Shown here one piece after another: positions 62,470 through 64,000 of a DNA stretch of 64,000 bases. Source of the stretch: Scenedesmus sp. ARA3 (taxonomy: Eukaryota; Chlorophyta; Chlorophyceae; Sphaeropleales; Scenedesmaceae); assembly GCA_004335835.1 (NCBI GenBank), contig RWJK01000178.1, positions 58,932 through 122,931 on the forward strand, written 5' to 3'. Each line of letters starts with the position of its first letter. Position 1 is the stretch's first letter. The notes under the pieces were generated by a model. That model had not been told where the DNA came from. It saw only the letters and a list, made by a program, of their open reading frames with translations, and did no database searches. Made by a program: the position numbers and the translations under genes.

Positions 62470-62850
62470 AAGGATGCTCGGGATACTAATAATAATAGTC
62501 TTCTTGTAAGCCATACCTTGTCATCGGCATCGGCAACCGCGCCCCGTACGGAGCGGAAACTACGACTATTATTGCCTCTCTATTGGTGGGGCAGACCACC
62601 CAGACCCCCTCACCACCTTCACCAGGCAGCAGGTGGGGGTTACCCATACGGTTGGCTGCGTGCCTGGCAGGGCTGGTATGTATGTAGCCAGCAATCGACG
62701 GAATCCTGCGGAGAGCCGCGAGGACATAGCAGTATCCTTCCTTCGGTTTTCACCGACCGTTTCCCTGAATCCAGGGAAATACTGCTTTGGCTCAGAATCG
62801 AACCTGCCATAAGAATCGAACCTGCCATAAGTAATAAGGATGCTCGGGAT
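62470..62850. mobile_element. ~351-bp hairpin-rich insertion with 15-bp direct repeats
   Basis: The 15-bp word AAGGATGCTCGGGAT flanks the element exactly at 62470-62484 and 62836-62850, as expected of a target-site duplication. Inside, AATAATAGTC (about 62489) pairs with GACTATTATT (about 62569). A second nested hairpin is formed by AGCAGTAT with ATACTGCT around TTCCCTG/CAGGGAA (62727-62793). An 18-bp tandem pair with AATCGAACCTGCCATAAG lies at the right end. There is no transposase. It resembles a small non-autonomous element. Direct repeats of this length could also come from repair, so the class is open. Confidence 0.6.
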
Positions 62851-63237
62851 GATAGGCCACAAGATACTTGGCATGTTTCACCATCATGATAGGACTGGCC
62901 GGTCAACACTGCCAGAGCTTAAGCTCTGACGCAGAAGCTTCCTGGGGTCAGGTCAGCAAAACCTCCAAAGCCCCAAAGCTCAGCAGCACTTGGTACAACT
63001 GCACATTTTAAAACTGCCAAGTAACAATTTTGAAACTGCTGAGTAACAATACTGCGACAATGCTTCAGAACATCAAATGCCGTCCCAGCAGAACTGCTGT
63101 GGATTCTACCGCACATAACCATCTGCCACCTGATGCCACTGGCTGGCAATATCCAGTATATAATTTTTCGTCCTCCAAATTGGGCAGCACACTGCACCCC
63201 AAGTCCTGCAAGCAGCTCACACTGCGGCATCTATTGC
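62851..63237. other. spacer between insertion and FAP-like gene end
   Basis: No gene is recognised. It should include the 3' untranslated region of the gene ending at 63238. Confidence 0.5.
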
Positions 63238-63941
63238 TCAGCCCTTGCGCATCTCCCGCTTCACACGCTCACTCTCCAGCAGCTCCCTTGCCCCAGCTGC
63301 CCACACAGGCCGTGCATCAGCCACCACACTCTCCCCCCCAAGGAACAGCTCAAACAGTGCCCTGCAGAAGCCCTCGCTGCGCAGGCGGTTCTTCGGCGCA
63401 ATGCGCTGCAGGTCTGCTGCTGCTGCTGCCGCTGCATCCAGCAGCACCACCTCCAGGTCACCCGCCTTGGTCCACAGGCACATCACCTGCAGCAGCGACG
63501 GCAGTAACCAGAACATGTCGATTTCTTGCTTACTTGCACACGGTTGGCTGCGACATGAAACAGCAAAGTGCGCACGCTGTGCTTTCGCAGCCTGAGACAA
63601 CGTTTCAAGGCAGCTGTGTCAGACACACGCAACATGGCCTGCAGTCCCTGCACAAGGTGTGTGGGTACGACGCGTCCCACACCTTCAGATATTTGAATGT
63701 GTCTATGTTAGCGCAAGGCCACCGTGCATTCCACTCAGTCAGCAGCTGGCCACCACCATAAACGCAGCTGCTGCGCCCATCTACCACCCACCTGCGTGCC
63801 CTTGGCCAGCTTCTGGCCCTCAAAGTAGCTCTTGAACGCCTCCAGTGAGGCGGTGTCCCCAGTCAGCTGCATGCGCGGGCCCAGCTTCTTGTCTACTGCA
63901 TCGCTGAACTGCTGGCCCTCCAGGTCGCGCAGCATGGTGAA
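63238..63941 (-). CDS. chalcone-isomerase-like fatty-acid-binding protein, C-terminal part
   Basis: Two exons are in the window, 63941-63792 and 63486-63238, joined in phase 0; the 5' part lies beyond the right edge. The 132 visible residues match the C-terminal half of the chalcone isomerase fold: MLRDLEGQQFSDAVDKKLGP, an ExxKSYFEG block, LAKGTQVVMCLW, LEVVLLD, and the helical end with SEGFCRALFELFLG and SVVADARPVWAAGARELLES. In algae and plants this type is usually a plastid fatty-acid-binding protein (FAP) or CHI-like protein without flavonoid chemistry. The catalytic residues of true CHI lie mostly in the missing part, so enzyme versus binding protein cannot be decided here. The acceptor of the first visible exon directly follows a CTG run. 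Confidence 0.85.
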
Positions 63942-63943
63942 CT

Positions 63944-64000
<57 letters not shown>
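63944..64000. repeat. CAG run at the window edge, touching a 3' splice site
   Basis: At least 19 CAG units on the plus strand are CTG in gene sense and abut the CAG acceptor of the FAP-like exon that starts at 63941. The run continues past the window. Confidence 0.9.

Noticed and set aside
62785..62835. Reverse-strand GGTTCGATTC words resembling tRNA T-loops
   Set aside because: They are two copies of an 18-bp tandem repeat inside the small insertion, without other tRNA arms.

Overview
The window is nuclear DNA of a green alga (Chlorophyta, probably Chlorophyceae). Genes are split by many short GT-AG introns, exons are loaded with CAG/GCA runs coding for poly-Gln, poly-Ala and poly-Ser, and one gene is a close match to the Chlamydomonas centriole protein SAS-6/Bld12. 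There are no bacterial-style operons, no rRNA and no convincing tRNA. All exon models were spliced by hand. In each complete model the exon phases agree and the total coding length divides by three, except where stated.

Layout. 302-4824 (+): 3' part of a very large poly-Gln/poly-Ala protein of unknown function. 4.8-13.5 kb: about 8.7 kb with no recognisable gene, only TG/CT-rich sequence and degenerate tandem repeats. 13526-15226 (-): Mediator subunit 31. 15615-18762 (+): F-box protein. 19600-22432 (+): plastid L-aspartate oxidase (NAD biosynthesis). 23.4-42.15 kb: a roughly 10-kb tandem segmental duplication. Each unit carries one minus-strand gene for a secreted mosaic protein made of cadherin/Big_9-like repeats, a Cys-rich module, a Kazal inhibitor domain and a trypsin-like protease. 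Copy A (25622-32215) is open but has Thr in place of the catalytic Ser. Copy B (35265-41586) keeps the Ser but carries two frameshifts. 42902-46961 (-): SAS-6. 47607-49136 (-): ALG1 mannosyltransferase. 50117-52978 (+): PWWP-domain protein, divergent from ALG1. 54845-57142 (-): 765-residue disordered protein of unknown function. 57831-62043 (-): membrane protein resembling the Popeye-domain family. 62470-62850: a small hairpin-rich insertion with 15-bp flanking direct repeats. 63238-63941 (-): 3' end of a chalcone-isomerase-like fatty-acid-binding protein that runs off the window.

Most genes look like unrelated single-copy housekeeping neighbours: NAD synthesis, N-glycosylation, transcription, centriole assembly and plastid lipid binding. 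The items most worth attention are the duplicated Kazal-protease pair with complementary lesions, the Popeye-like protein, and the orientation rule of the triplet repeats: CAG on the sense strand inside exons, CTG on the sense strand inside introns, often touching the 3' splice site.
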